A stretch of DNA of 32,970 bases, taken from contig JAFKFQ010000454.1 of the NCBI GenBank assembly GCA_017308215.1, forward strand, positions 1 to 32,970. Reading direction: 5' to 3'. Position 1 is the stretch's first letter. Every line of letters begins with the position of its first letter. Shown piece after piece: positions 32,215 through 32,970 of this stretch. The stretch comes from a bacterium. Its GTDB lineage: Bacteria > Planctomycetota > Planctomycetia > Gemmatales > Gemmataceae. Below the pieces are notes generated by a model, which worked only from the letters and a program-made list of their open reading frames with translations, was not told the origin of the DNA and ran no database searches. Both the position numbers and the translations under genes were made by a program.

Positions 32215-32970
32215 ATGGCTTTGGTCCGTCCTCGCGTCCTGGTCGGTTCCGGCGTCGTTGCCGGCTTCCTCGCCGTCACGGGATGCAGCCGCGAAACCCC
32301 GCCGCCAGCGGTTACAGTCGCCGCCGCGGAGCCGAAGCCCGAGGTACCTGCACCGGCGCCCGCTCCCACGCCGGCTGCTGTCGCGGAACCGCAAGCCCCG
32401 CCTCAACCGCCACCCCCTCCGCCGGTGTTCCCGTTCCCGCCCGACCTGTCGGGGAAGGAACTGCCGAAGGTCGTCGCGCCGCAGGCGCCGGCGCCGCTGC
32501 CGGTCGAGAGGTTCGGGGCGGCGCCGAAGGACCGCACGCCGCCGGCGCGGGTCGTACATCCCGACTCGCTCGGGAAACTGACCTACACGCCGCCGGCCGT
32601 GCTGCCGCCGCGACCGACGGGCTTCGCGCCGCACGCACCGGCCGAGCGGGTGCCGTTCGACCTCGGCGTCGGCGCCGCGGGTGTGCCGGCCCGCCCGGTG
32701 TTCGCGGTCGCCAAGTCCGAGCCGGTGATTGCAAAAGACGTGACGATCCCGCCGCCGCCGGCGACACTTGGCCGGCAGGTGCCCGACCGCGCGAGTCTCG
32801 AAGACCCGTCGGCCGAGCCGGCGGGCGCGGTGATCGTGATCCGCTCGGTGAACCCCGCCTACGAGCGGGCCGAATTCCTGCGGCTGACGCTACCAGACCC
32901 GTTCGAGCTGGCCGCGCAGGTGAAGCCTGTGGTGCCGCCGGCTGCTGATCCAGGACTGAGCCCGGTCATG
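32215..32970 (+). CDS. Proline-rich lipoprotein (partial, runs off the right edge)
   Basis: 252 codons are open from ATG 32215 to the window end without a stop. A strong ribosome site (GGGGGGAG, about 5 bases upstream) and a lipoprotein signal (VLVGSGVVAGFLAVTGC) fix the start. After the Cys the chain is dominated by Pro, Ala, Glu and Val (PAPAPAPTPAAVAEPQ), then longer segments such as FPFPPDLSGKELPKVVAP, VVHPDSLGKLTYTPPAVLPP and PSAEPAGAVIVIRSVNPAYE. No catalytic motif is visible. The extended Pro-rich part suggests a spacer reaching from the membrane through the wall layer. The C-terminal domain that would reveal its role is outside the window. Confidence 0.75.
   Translation, partial: MALVRPRVLVGSGVVAGFLAVTGCSRETPPPAVTVAAAEPKPEVPAPAPAPTPAAVAEPQAPPQPPPPPPVFPFPPDLSGKELPKVVAPQAPAPLPVERFGAAPKDRTPPARVVHPDSLGKLTYTPPAVLPPRPTGFAPHAPAERVPFDLGVGAAGVPARPVFAVAKSEPVIAKDVTIPPPPATLGRQVPDRASLEDPSAEPAGAVIVIRSVNPAYERAEFLRLTLPDPFELAAQVKPVVPPAADPGLSPVM

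Overview
This 33-kb window has the marks of a Gemmataceae planctomycete. Base composition is very GC-rich. It carries three tandem genes with the TIGR02996 N-terminal domain, which is expanded in Gemmata and relatives. It also has Lpg1974/BBP7-type outer-membrane porins, Cys/Pro-rich and Gly/Tyr-rich secreted proteins, and many palindromic word repeats between genes. No tRNA, rRNA or CRISPR array was found. Family names below come from reading motifs, not from database searches.

Layout. (1) 1-4768, minus strand: a putative export or processing operon. A GAF-GAF-membrane-HlyD protein is followed by a lipoprotein HlyD adaptor with a WD40 propeller inserted in its barrel, then the N-terminus of a PqqD-like/M50-type protein cut by the window edge. 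(2) 5039-7835: a small uncharacterised gene diverging from a two-domain acyltransferase/acyl-ACP synthetase (Aas-like) whose acyltransferase histidine is replaced by arginine. (3) 8003-9352: a secreted Lpg1974-like porin. (4) 9635-10550: a decayed insertion sequence abutting the stop codon of a subtilisin-like protease. Upstream of the protease lies a small Gly/Tyr-rich secreted protein. (5) 13017-18129, plus strand: a tightly coupled operon of a PD40/TolB-like propeller, three TIGR02996-LRR paralogues (the second frameshifted in a G5 run) and a PP2C phosphatase. (6) 18207-21281, minus: a DinG/XPD-type helicase and a sugar-nucleotide epimerase. (7) 21347-23803, minus: two small secreted proteins and a Wza-like polysaccharide export lipoprotein. 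(8) 24641-31961, plus: an exopolysaccharide operon with a Wzc-like tyrosine autokinase, an EpsI-domain protein, an initiating sugar transferase, a TIGR03087-type glycosyltransferase, a GT4 glycosyltransferase and a FemAB-like protein. (9) 32215 to the right edge: the start of a proline-rich lipoprotein.

The epimerase, Wza, Wzc and plus-strand operon genes resemble the exopolysaccharide part of exosortase/PEP-CTERM loci, yet no exosortase, flippase or polymerase gene is present here. Many gene ends are marked by strong hairpins. Several belong to recognisable families: a palindrome with a GGC-GTGA-GCC tip between convergent genes, and nested palindromes after the exopolysaccharide operon. These probably act as transcript ends as well as being dispersed repeats.
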